In this document: in pieces, positions 1 through 5,915 of the stretch
How the letters are laid out: every line of letters begins with the position of its first letter
Position numbering within the stretch: the first letter of the stretch is position 1
Origin: Chloroflexota bacterium
GTDB lineage: Bacteria > Chloroflexota > Anaerolineae > Ardenticatenales > Ardenticatenaceae
Length of the DNA stretch: 6,829 bases
Reading direction: 5' to 3'
Assembly (NCBI GenBank): GCA_003520455.1
Contig: DOUV01000344.1
Span: 1 to 6,829 of the forward strand
Position numbers and translations under genes: made by a program
The notes under the pieces: generated by a model
Told to the model about the DNA's origin: nothing
Databases searched by the model: none
The model's input: only the letters and a program-made list of their open reading frames with translations

Positions 1-1047
1 CTGCACGGGGATGCCCACCTCGGCGGCGACGCCTTCCAATCCACGGATCAGATCGGCAGTGCGCGTGGCGATGCCATCGAAGACGCCCGGTTTTAACAGC
101 TCGCGCAGCGTTGTCAGCCCCGCGGTCATCGCCAGCGGATTGCCCGAGAGGGTCCCCGCCTGGTACATCGGTCCGGCGGGCGCCACCAGCTGCATGATCT
201 CGGCCCGCCCACCGTAGGCCCCGACGGGGAGACCACCACCGATGACCTTGCCGAGCGTCGTCAGATCGGGCGTGACGTTGTAGAGAGCCTGCGCTCCACC
301 GGGTGCCACGCGGAAGCCGGTCATCACCTCGTCGAAGATGAGCACGGCGCCGTATTCGCGAGTCAGGACCCGGAGCCCCTCGAGATAGCCCGCCTCCGGC
401 GGGATGACCCCCATATTGCCGGCCACCGGTTCCACGATCAGCGCGGCGATCTGCTCGCCGACTCGCTCGAAGACCTCGCGGGCCGCATCAAGGTCGTTGA
501 ACGGGATCACGAGTGTGTCTTGAGCCGCTCCCGGCGGCACGCCCGGACTATCCGGCAGCCCGAGCGTCGCAACACCGCTCCCAGCACTGACCAACAGAAA
601 GTCCGCGTGGCCGTGGTAGTTACCGTGGAGCTTGACAATCTTGGGGCGCCCAGTGTAGGCCCGCGCCAGGCGGAGGGCACTCATCGTCGCCTCGGTGCCC
701 GAGTTGACGAAACGGATCACCTCAACACTGGGCACCATCTCGACGACGACCCGAGCCAGTTCGCTCTCCAGCACGGTGGGCGCGCCGTAGCTGGTGCCGC
801 GGCCCGCCTGGGCACAGATGGCCTCAACCACGGCGGGATGGGCGTGGCCGGCAATCAGCGGCCCCCATGAAAGGACGTAGTCGATATAGCGGTTCCCGTC
901 CGCATCCCAGACGTAGGGGCCGGTGGCCCGCTCGATAAAGCGGGGGGTGCCGCCGACTCCACGGAAGGCCCGCACCGGGGAATTCACTCCCCCCGGCATG
1001 AGCTGTTGGGCCGCGTCGAAAAGTTCTTGCGAATGCCGGGTATTCAT
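1..1047 (-). CDS. hemL: Glutamate-1-semialdehyde 2,1-aminomutase (partial, C-terminus beyond window)
   Basis: PLP-dependent cytosolic enzyme that converts glutamate-1-semialdehyde to 5-aminolevulinate, the last step of the C5 route into tetrapyrrole synthesis. The translation starts [20 protein letters not shown] and reads [11 protein letters not shown], the family's N-terminal signature. Further motifs are NSGTEAT at residues 115-121 (PLP phosphate cup), GNYHGHAD around 142-149, FDEVMTGFR with the PLP-ring Asp at D239, and TLGKVIGGG with the Schiff-base lysine at K267. Only 349 codons are present; the family is usually about 425-430 residues, so roughly 80 C-terminal residues lie outside. 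No stop or frameshift interrupts the frame. The ATG at 1047 gives the normal family N-terminus, although no clear Shine-Dalgarno precedes it. It lies 103 bases downstream of the response regulator on the same strand, so read-through transcription is possible. The identification is secure; general class-III aminotransferases lack this combination of motifs. Confidence 0.97.
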   Translation of the reverse strand, partial: MNTRHSQELFDAAQQLMPGGVNSPVRAFRGVGGTPRFIERATGPYVWDADGNRYIDYVLSWGPLIAGHAHPAVVEAICAQAGRGTSYGAPTVLESELARVVVEMVPSVEVIRFVNSGTEATMSALRLARAYTGRPKIVKLHGNYHGHADFLLVSAGSGVATLGLPDSPGVPPGAAQDTLVIPFNDLDAAREVFERVGEQIAALIVEPVAGNMGVIPPEAGYLEGLRVLTREYGAVLIFDEVMTGFRVAPGGAQALYNVTPDLTTLGKVIGGGLPVGAYGGRAEIMQLVAPAGPMYQAGTLSGNPLAMTAGLTTLRELLKPGVFDGIATRTADLIRGLEGVAAEVGIPVQ

Positions 1048-1150
1048 GCCGCAAACGCTTTCGCGCCGCGCCTTGTCGCGGCGATTCTCTGACCACCAGC
1101 CGGGCCTGGGTCCCAGATCTCAAGGTCGAGCGAGACGCTTCGGACGACTG
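1048..1150 (-). other. Short intergenic gap between response regulator and hemL
   Basis: This 103-base gap on the minus strand separates the stop of the receiver protein from the hemL start. I found no convincing -35/-10 pair and no Shine-Dalgarno close to the hemL ATG. A perfect 11-base palindrome-like stretch (CTGGGTCCCAG, about 1106-1116) has a loop of one base and no T-tract, so it is not a believable terminator. Absence of both signals is compatible with hemL being read from the upstream promoter, but this is inference. Confidence 0.3.
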
Positions 1151-1654
1151 CTAGCTGGCGAAGCCCGGCCGCGTGAACGAGCGGCGGGCGGATTGACTGT
1201 CGGGGGACTCAGCAGCGCGACCGGTAGAGGATGATTTCGGATGATCACCGCCAGTTGCGTGTCCGGGCGGCTCGCGGTCATTCAACATCGCCGCGACCTG
1301 TATCAACAACTCGTCTAGCCCGATCGGTTTGGCAAGCAAGATGGTGTGATCTGGCCTGCGGCGGGTGAACTCGACCTGGCCCTGGCGAGGAGCGGCTGTA
1401 AGCAGAATAACAGGAACGTCAGCCGTCGCGGGATCGGAGCGCAGCGCGTCCAAAACTTCCCACCCCGTGACCTGGGGCATCATCAAGTCGAGGACCAACA
1501 GATCGGGCCGCGGTGGACGATGCAGCCGGTCAAGAGCTTCAACCGCGTCGGTGATACCCTCAACGTCGTACCCCTCGTCGCTCAAGAATTCCTCGAGCAG
1601 TTGAACGATGGCCGTCTGATCATCGATGATAAGAACTCGGTTTGAGGATGCCAT
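1151..1654 (-). CDS. Stand-alone response-regulator receiver protein
   Basis: Single CheY-like receiver domain (residues about 5-125) of a two-component system, with no DNA-binding or enzymatic output domain. The acidic pocket is D11/D12, the phospho-acceptor is D56 in LLVLDLMMP, the switch Thr is T86 in ILLTA, and the conserved Lys is K109 in the pair KP. All phosphorylation residues are therefore intact. The aromatic switch residue usually found four positions before the Lys is Ile (I105) here. After the domain comes a tail of about 45 residues rich in Ser, Arg, Pro and Gly, probably disordered. No histidine kinase is visible in the window, so its partner is unknown. Output by protein-protein contact is inferred from the single-domain architecture. 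The ATG at 1654 puts the first beta strand directly at the N-terminus; ribosome-binding signal is weak (AAGGG about 11 bases upstream). A separate promoter lies upstream. Confidence 0.93.
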   Translation of the reverse strand: MASSNRVLIIDDQTAIVQLLEEFLSDEGYDVEGITDAVEALDRLHRPPRPDLLVLDLMMPQVTGWEVLDALRSDPATADVPVILLTAAPRQGQVEFTRRRPDHTILLAKPIGLDELLIQVAAMLNDREPPGHATGGDHPKSSSTGRAAESPDSQSARRSFTRPGFAS

Positions 1655-1720
1655 GAGGCGGCTGACCCTTCGGCATGAGTGTGATCGTACGAGAGTCGGC
1701 TGCTACCTGAACGGTACTCT

Positions 1721-1749
1721 AGATTACCCGATCCATGAGCACCGGTCAA
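1721..1749 (-). promoter_or_regulatory. Sigma70-like promoter for the response regulator
   Basis: On the minus strand a -35 element TTGACC (1749-1744) is followed after exactly 17 bases by TAATCT (1726-1721). The -35 matches TTGACA at five of six positions; the -10 is a weaker match to TATAAT. Transcription would start near 1714, giving a leader of about 60 bases before the ATG at 1654. It sits in the gap directly after the flavoenzyme stop, which suggests that the regulator is transcribed independently of the genes upstream. The call rests on consensus and spacing only. Confidence 0.5.
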
Positions 1750-1764
1750 ACCGTATCCTGAGCG

Positions 1765-2925
1765 TTACACAACGTGATGCTCGGGCCAGGCAATCCCGGC
1801 TCCAAAGCGCTCATATCGCAGGGGGGTAATATCGATACCGCAATCGTTTATCTCTAGCAATTCCTGGGCCATGAGTTGCCCACAGACGGGACCATGCATG
1901 AATCCGTGGCCGCTGAAGCCGCTGCACACAATCAACCCTTCCAGTGGCAGCCGGCCGAGGATCGGTTGGTTGTCGGGGGTAACCTCGTAGAGGCCGGCCC
2001 ACTGGGTGAGCAGTTCGGCCTCGGCCAGAAGCGGCAGGCGCGCAACGGCATACTCCAGGTGCACGAGCGTCCAGGCCGGATCCACCTCCGTCTTCTCGCC
2101 GGGGGTCTCATCGTGGTTCGACATGCCGGTGAGGATACCGCCGGTCTCGTAGTGGAAGTAGAGGCTCTGCGCGAAGTCAATCACGAAGGGGAAATCGCGC
2201 GGGATGCCGATCGGTCGCGTCACGGCGATCTGGCGGCGGAGGGGCCGCACGGGGAGATCGATGCCCACCGTCGCGGCGAGGGGGGACGACCACGGTCCGG
2301 CCGCGAGGATGACTGACGGGGCCGACACACGCCCCTCTGTCGTCTCAACGCCGGTGACGCGCGTCCCGTCGCCCAGGACGCGCGTCACGGTAAGGTCGGT
2401 GAGAAGTTGCGCCCCGAGCCGCCGGGCCTGGCGAACGTAGCCCTGCACAACCGAGTTGGGATCGCAGAGGCCATCGCGCTGGCAGAACGTCCCGGCGATA
2501 ATCGTGGGCGCCGAGGCCAGGTCCACCTGCGGCACAAGCCGGGCGACCTCATCCGCGTCGAGGATCTCGGTCTCAACGCCGAGGGAACGTTGCAACGCGA
2601 CGTGACGCTCGAAGGTACCGAGTTCCTCCGGCGAACTGAGCAGGAACAGATAGCCGCACTGGTTGAGCCCGATCGCCTGCTCCATCTCCTCCGCGAAGCG
2701 CTCCAGCATCTGAATGCTGAGGATCGAGAGGTGAATGTTGATTTCGGTGGAAAACTGGTGGCGGATGCCACCGGCGCACTGCCCGGTGGCCCCCTGCCCG
2801 AAGAAGGGCTCTCTCTCAAGCAGGAGCACGCGACCCGCGCCCCGGCGGGCCAGGTGATAGGCGGTGCTGGCACCCATGATGCCACCGCCGATCACGATGA
2901 CGTCGGCTGTTCGAGGAAGTATCAT
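1765..2925 (-). CDS. FAD-dependent amine/imino-acid oxidoreductase (DAO family; sarcosine oxidase beta / proline dehydrogenase beta-like)
   Basis: A 386-residue flavoenzyme of the D-amino-acid oxidase fold (PF01266 type), expected to oxidise a secondary or primary amine such as proline, sarcosine or a related amino acid. The ADP-binding motif GGGIMG is at residues 13-18 after the strand DVIVI, with the ribose-binding acid E37 ending the second strand. ATGQCAGGIRHQF (46-58) resembles the beta subunits of archaeal-type L-proline dehydrogenase and heterotetrameric sarcosine oxidase. The C-terminal signature GFSGHGF is at 336-342. The residue matching the covalent flavin Cys of monomeric sarcosine oxidase is Gly (G311 in WAGLYEVTPD), so FAD is probably non-covalent at that site. 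The open frame extends to 3042, but the ATG at 2925 is preferred because the nucleotide-binding strand begins right after it and a promoter lies inside the extension. No alpha or gamma subunit is present beside it. Substrate is not determinable from sequence. Confidence 0.9.
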   Translation of the reverse strand: MILPRTADVIVIGGGIMGASTAYHLARRGAGRVLLLEREPFFGQGATGQCAGGIRHQFSTEINIHLSILSIQMLERFAEEMEQAIGLNQCGYLFLLSSPEELGTFERHVALQRSLGVETEILDADEVARLVPQVDLASAPTIIAGTFCQRDGLCDPNSVVQGYVRQARRLGAQLLTDLTVTRVLGDGTRVTGVETTEGRVSAPSVILAAGPWSSPLAATVGIDLPVRPLRRQIAVTRPIGIPRDFPFVIDFAQSLYFHYETGGILTGMSNHDETPGEKTEVDPAWTLVHLEYAVARLPLLAEAELLTQWAGLYEVTPDNQPILGRLPLEGLIVCSGFSGHGFMHGPVCGQLMAQELLEINDCGIDITPLRYERFGAGIAWPEHHVV

Positions 2926-3141
2926 TTCAAGGTCTGCACACCTGCTACTGGCTGCTCGGCCTGCGATGTGGGGCGGTTTCCCGGGCGCTGCAATGTAATC
3001 CAAGGCTCTCTGGGCGTCAAAGCTCGCCTCACCGCGCAACAAGACCCGCTGCTACGCGCTCGATCCGGCAGCCAGCAATTCTTCCCGCGGCGCGCTCTGT
3101 TCAGGCGAATATCCACCGGCGGGCTGGTGTTGAGGTTGATC
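2926..3141 (-). other. Intergenic leader region of the flavoenzyme gene
   Basis: The 216 bases between the cyclodeaminase-family stop and the chosen flavoenzyme start contain one good promoter (annotated separately). I looked for a T-box or other amino-acid-sensing leader, given the neighbours, and found no T-box core or recognisable riboswitch element. No rho-independent terminator with a T-tract is visible after the upstream gene. If the alternative start at 3042 were used, 39 extra residues without recognisable domain character would be coded from here. Confidence 0.4.
2992..3020 (-). promoter_or_regulatory. Sigma70-like promoter for the FAD oxidoreductase
   Basis: On the minus strand TTGACG (3020-3015) and TACATT (2997-2992) are separated by exactly 17 bases. 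The -35 matches TTGACA at five of six positions and the -10 matches TATAAT at four of six. Predicted transcription start is near 2985, about 60 bases before the ATG at 2925. A transcript from here would begin downstream of the alternative start at 3042, which supports the shorter protein. No clear Shine-Dalgarno is found next to the ATG. Confidence 0.5.
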
Positions 3142-4116
3142 TCACACCGTCACTACCACCCCAAGATCCTCGGCCTCGGCCCGGGCGAGCGCCCGGCTGG
3201 CCGCGGCGACATCTTGCGCTGCCAGACCCACGCTCTTGAAGAGCGTGATCTCCTCGGGCGAGCGACGGCCGGGCGCCTGCCCCAGCACCACCTCTCCCAA
3301 CGTCGTCTCGAAGTGGCCCTGCTCAATCAGCCCGGCCGCCAGGGGCTTGAGCAGGTCGCCCGCTTCGGCCAGCGCCGCCTCGAGCTGGTCGATCACCACA
3401 GAGGCGCGGGCGACGGTGCTCGGCGGCACCTCTTGCATCTCGGGCGTGAAGGCCCCCACGGCGTTGATATGCGTTCCGGGCGCAACATCCTCGTCTCGGA
3501 AGAGGGGTCTGTGGCTGGTCGTGGCACAGGCGATGATGGCGGCACCGCGGACGGCCTCGCCAGGGTCGCGCACGCTGCGGGCCGCCAATCCCTCCCGTTG
3601 GAGCCGCTCGGCGAGGACGACACACCGCTCCCCGTGGGCCGACACGATGCGGACCTCTTGAAGGGGGCGCACCGCCCGGACCCCGGTCACCTGATCGTAG
3701 GCCTGGCCACCGGCCCCGAAAAGGGCCAGCACGCTGCTCTCGGGGCGCGCCAGCAGGTCCGTGGCCAAACCGGAGGCGGCCCCGGTGCGTATAGCAGTGA
3801 GCGTGCCGCCGTCGAGGATCGCCCGCGGGAAGCCGGTGGCCGGATCGAGCACGATGACGAGCCCGTTGAGGGAGGGGAGCCCGAGTGACTGGTTGCCGGG
3901 GTAGATGGAGACGATCTTTTGGGCGAGGGCGCTACTGCCGGCCAGGTAGCCGGGCATGAAGAGGGTCACACCGGCAGGCGTCCGCACCGGCGTGCGCAGG
4001 GGGACTTCGGCCTGCCCCTGCGCGAGTTGGGCAAAGGCCTCCCGCATGGCTTCGATCGCGGCGGGCATCGGCAAGGCCGCACGAACATGATCGGCAGAGA
4101 GAACGCGCAGTTGCAT
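3142..4116 (-). CDS. Ornithine cyclodeaminase / mu-crystallin family NAD(P)-dependent enzyme
   Basis: A 324-residue soluble enzyme of the OCD/mu-crystallin family, whose members include ornithine cyclodeaminase, archaeal alanine dehydrogenase, pyrroline-2-carboxylate reductase and ketimine reductase. Visible landmarks are K67 in AQKIVSIYPGN (matching the catalytic-site Lys of OCD), the segment GGTLTAIRTGAASGLAT with the carboxylate-binding R110, and the Rossmann loop GAGGQA at 134-139. Length is normal. At the position of the OCD catalytic Asp (GGDCPGK in OCD, GADAPGK in many relatives) this protein has Phe: INAVGAFTPEMQEVP, F223. That argues against true ornithine cyclodeaminase and favours an imine reductase or dehydrogenase, as inference. 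An in-frame GTG immediately precedes the ATG; AAGGAG stands five bases from the ATG but only two from the GTG, so the ATG at 4116 is chosen. Its neighbour downstream is the amine-oxidising flavoenzyme, consistent with a shared amino/imino-acid pathway. Confidence 0.92.
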   Translation of the reverse strand: MQLRVLSADHVRAALPMPAAIEAMREAFAQLAQGQAEVPLRTPVRTPAGVTLFMPGYLAGSSALAQKIVSIYPGNQSLGLPSLNGLVIVLDPATGFPRAILDGGTLTAIRTGAASGLATDLLARPESSVLALFGAGGQAYDQVTGVRAVRPLQEVRIVSAHGERCVVLAERLQREGLAARSVRDPGEAVRGAAIIACATTSHRPLFRDEDVAPGTHINAVGAFTPEMQEVPPSTVARASVVIDQLEAALAEAGDLLKPLAAGLIEQGHFETTLGEVVLGQAPGRRSPEEITLFKSVGLAAQDVAAASRALARAEAEDLGVVVTV

Positions 4117-4121
4117 CACCG

Positions 4122-4127
4122 CTCCTT
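4122..4127 (-). promoter_or_regulatory. Shine-Dalgarno deciding the start of the OCD-family gene
   Basis: AAGGAG on the minus strand, five bases before the ATG at 4116. It is too close to the adjacent in-frame GTG (4119-4117), so it points to ATG initiation. Confidence 0.75.
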
Positions 4128-4143
4128 CAGGGGCATCCCGCCG

Positions 4144-4172
4144 ATTCTAGCACCATCACCAGGAGGATTCAA
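4144..4172 (-). promoter_or_regulatory. Strong sigma70-like promoter for the OCD-family gene
   Basis: On the minus strand TTGAAT (4172-4167) is followed after exactly 17 bases by TAGAAT (4149-4144), a five-of-six match to TATAAT. Transcription would begin near 4137, leaving a leader of about 20 bases that contains the AAGGAG site. This is the best promoter in the window. The spacer holds CCTCCT, which on the other strand reads as the AGGAGG of a possible plus-strand small ORF. Confidence 0.65.
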
Positions 4173-4334
4173 ATGGCCTTCGCCTCGGGGTCATGGTCGC
4201 TCATAAGTCACGCGGAAGAGGTGCGACGCCCCTGGCTCTCGCGGGAGCGCCTGATCGGGGGTCCGAATGGCTTACGACGGCCCAACGACTCAGATTGCCA
4301 GGGACGACGCACCTGGGTCGCGACCGGGACGTAA
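4173..4334 (+). CDS. Possible small ORF (53 codons), doubtful
   Basis: An ATG at 4173 follows a perfect AGGAGG (4161-4166) with an ideal six-base gap and opens 53 codons ending in TAA. The predicted peptide begins MAFASGSWSLISHAEEVRRP; it is Arg/Ser/Trp-containing, has no membrane segment and resembles nothing I recognise. About three quarters of third positions are G or C, which in a GC-rich genome does not discriminate. It precedes the exporter gene by 67 bases in the same orientation, so a leader-peptide role is conceivable. Against it, the AGGAGG lies within the spacer of the strong opposite-strand promoter, and no plus-strand promoter is evident upstream. I consider chance at least as likely. 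Confidence 0.2.
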   Translation: MAFASGSWSLISHAEEVRRPWLSRERLIGGPNGLRRPNDSDCQGRRTWVATGT

Positions 4335-4358
4335 CGAGGGGCGATTCTGGCAGTCTGG

Positions 4359-4367
4359 TGGTAGTAT
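4359..4367 (+). promoter_or_regulatory. Weak extended -10-like element for the MFS gene
   Basis: TGG-TAGTAT resembles an extended -10 (TGn plus TATAAT, four of six in the hexamer). No -35 match is found at 16 to 18 bases upstream. It lies 35 bases before the ATG at 4402, a plausible distance for a short leader carrying the GAGGA ribosome-binding sequence at 4388-4392. Confidence 0.3.
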
Positions 4368-4401
4368 AGCGGGTCGAATTTCTCTCTGAGGATCAGCCGG
4401 G

Positions 4402-5865
4402 ATGTCCACCCCGCCCCCCTCTGCAACCTATCGTGAACTGATCGCCCCCGGACGACGTGCGCTGTCGGCGGCGATGGTGCTGGCCATCTTGCTGGCTGCG
4501 CTCGACGTGCTGGTCGTTGGCACCGCGCTGCCTACGATCGTCCACGACTTGGGCGGCGTCGAGCTCTACGCCTGGGCCATCTCGGCCTACGGGTTGAGTA
4601 CCCTCGCGGCCCTGCCGATCTTTAGCACGCTGGTGGCCCGCTGGGGTGCGTTGCGGACGATGACACTGGCCGTGGCTGCTTTTGTCGCCGGCTCGCTCCT
4701 CGCGGCAGCAGCGCCCTCGATGCTGGTGCTGGTGATCGGGCGCGGTGTGCAAGGCGTCGGCGCGGGCGGGCTCTTAGGACTCCCGTTCGTTCTGATTGCG
4801 CAACACACCCCGCCCGGCCTCCAGCCACGAGCACTCGCCCTGCTCTCGGCGACCTGGGGCGCGGCGGCGGTCTCCGGTCCATTGTTGGGTGGAACGATCC
4901 TGCGGGTCGCCTCGTGGCACTGGGTTTTCCTGATCAATCTCCCACTCAGTGCCATCGTCCTGTTGCTTGCCTGGATAGCCCTGGCCGGCCGGCAGCGTGA
5001 GCCTGAGGGCCAGAGCCGCCCGGTGAACCTGGCCGGGCCGGTCCTGCTGGCGATAGGCGCCGGGCTACTCCTCAGCGCCACGACGATCCCCTGGCCAAAC
5101 TCGGCACTGACCGCCGCTGCCAGCCTGGTGGTGCTGGTGCTCTTCGCGTGCCACGAACACACGCATCCGGTCCCCGTCATCCCCTCCCCGGCCTGGGGGA
5201 TCGGGAATCCGCTGGGGGCCGCGGTCATGAGTGCGGGGCTGGCAGGTGCGGCGTTCCTCGCGAGTGAGACCTTCCTCCCCCTGTTCCTGCAGGGGGTCTG
5301 GGGAATCAGCCCGCTGGGCGCCGGCCTGGTACTGACCGTGGGGTCACTCTCCTGGACGGCCGCGTCCATTGTCTCGGCGCGCCACGCTGAGTGGGGGCCG
5401 CGGCGGCTCTCCGGGCTGGGTGCCCGAACGCTCCTCACTGGCCTGGGAACCCTCTTCGCCGCGGTCGCGCTCACCCTACCGGCACCAGTCCTCTACGTTG
5501 GATTCGCACTGGCCGGCGCCGGCATGGGCATCGCCATCACGAGCTACAATACCGCCGCCCTGGATGTCGCCGATCGCTACCCAACGGGCAGCGCAACGGC
5601 CGCACTCCAGTTAGTGCAAACGCTCGGGAATGCGTCCGGGGCCGCACTCGCCGGCGCCGTCGCCCGGATCGGCTTTGCGGGCCAATTCGACCCTCAGCGA
5701 CTACAGCCGGGGCTGGTGGTGGAGGGCCTCGCACTGGCGGCCCTGCTCAGAGGCGTCCTGGCGGCGCTGGCGCTTAGTGTGTTGCTCGCCACCCTGACTC
5801 TCCCGATCGCGCGGTCCCTGCCACGCCTGCGCCCTGCGGGAAGCCACGCGACCTCAACGGATTGA
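4402..5865 (+). CDS. MFS transporter, DHA2 (EmrB/QacA-like) drug-exporter type
   Basis: A 487-residue integral membrane protein, probably a proton-coupled exporter in the cytoplasmic membrane. Length and the distribution of hydrophobic segments fit the 14-helix DHA2 layout. The first helix carries LAALDVLVVGTALPTI, the acidic TM1 motif (D35, P44) of drug/proton antiporters. Motif B is seen as RGVQGVGAGG (R114, Q117) and the antiporter motif C as SGPLLGG (158-164). Motif A between helices 2 and 3, normally like GxLADRxGR, is degenerate: STLVARWGALR (75-85) lacks the first Gly and the Asp. The start at 4402 is supported by GAGGA nine to ten bases upstream and a short polar N-terminus before helix 1. 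It is the only plus-strand gene of the window and stands alone, divergent from the OCD-family gene and convergent with the membrane-protein pair. Substrate cannot be told; export of an amino acid or imine product of the neighbours is only a guess. Confidence 0.92.
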   Translation: MSTPPPSATYRELIAPGRRALSAAMVLAILLAALDVLVVGTALPTIVHDLGGVELYAWAISAYGLSTLAALPIFSTLVARWGALRTMTLAVAAFVAGSLLAAAAPSMLVLVIGRGVQGVGAGGLLGLPFVLIAQHTPPGLQPRALALLSATWGAAAVSGPLLGGTILRVASWHWVFLINLPLSAIVLLLAWIALAGRQREPEGQSRPVNLAGPVLLAIGAGLLLSATTIPWPNSALTAAASLVVLVLFACHEHTHPVPVIPSPAWGIGNPLGAAVMSAGLAGAAFLASETFLPLFLQGVWGISPLGAGLVLTVGSLSWTAASIVSARHAEWGPRRLSGLGARTLLTGLGTLFAAVALTLPAPVLYVGFALAGAGMGIAITSYNTAALDVADRYPTGSATAALQLVQTLGNASGAALAGAVARIGFAGQFDPQRLQPGLVVEGLALAALLRGVLAALALSVLLATLTLPIARSLPRLRPAGSHATSTD

Positions 5866-5866
5866 G

Positions 5867-5885
5867 GCCCTGGAGCGGGCAGGGC
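5867..5885. terminator. Hairpin between convergent genes, possible weak terminator
   Basis: A perfect six-base stem GCCCTG / CAGGGC with a seven-base loop starts two bases after the exporter stop codon. It is symmetric, so could act for either strand in this 50-base convergent gap. No T-tract follows on the plus strand (GTTGCGTT) and no matching A-tract precedes it for the minus strand, so intrinsic termination would be inefficient. Confidence 0.3.
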
Positions 5886-5915
5886 GTTGCGTTACCCCCA
5901 AGCTGACGCTAGCCT

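Larger units (their letters stand above)
4128..4401. other. Divergent intergenic region between OCD-family gene and MFS exporter
   Basis: This gap serves two genes transcribed away from each other. It holds the strong minus-strand promoter at its left end, the doubtful small ORF, a perfect 10-base palindrome GGTCGCGACC (4316-4325), and a weak extended -10-like element for the exporter (TGG followed by TAGTAT, 4359-4367) without a recognisable -35. No regulator gene is adjacent. The palindrome could be an operator but is unremarkable in GC-rich DNA. Confidence 0.45.

Noticed and set aside
1106..1116. CTGGGTCCCAG as a terminator after the response regulator
   Set aside because: The arms are separated by a single base and no T-tract follows.
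1744..1757. Short inverted repeat (ACGGTTTGACCGGT) after the flavoenzyme stop as terminator
   Set aside because: Only a four-base stem with a three-base loop and no T-tract; the bases are better explained as the -35 region of the response-regulator promoter.
2926..3141. T-box or other riboswitch before the flavoenzyme gene
   Set aside because: No T-box core or other conserved riboswitch sequence could be found; the predicted leader is only about 60 bases.
2407..3888. A 493-codon open frame on the plus strand across the flavoenzyme and OCD-family genes
   Set aside because: It is antisense to two well-recognised enzymes, has low-complexity Gly/Arg/His-rich translation with no domain, and crosses their intergenic gap. 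This is a normal GC-rich shadow frame.
4208..4426. A 72-codon minus-strand frame covering the divergent gap and the exporter start
   Set aside because: No ribosome-binding site, no recognisable content, and it overlaps the exporter start in antisense.
4587..5474. A 295-codon open frame on the minus strand inside the exporter gene
   Set aside because: The translation is Arg/Pro/Ala/Ser-rich with no domain, opposite a clear 14-helix transporter; shadow frame.
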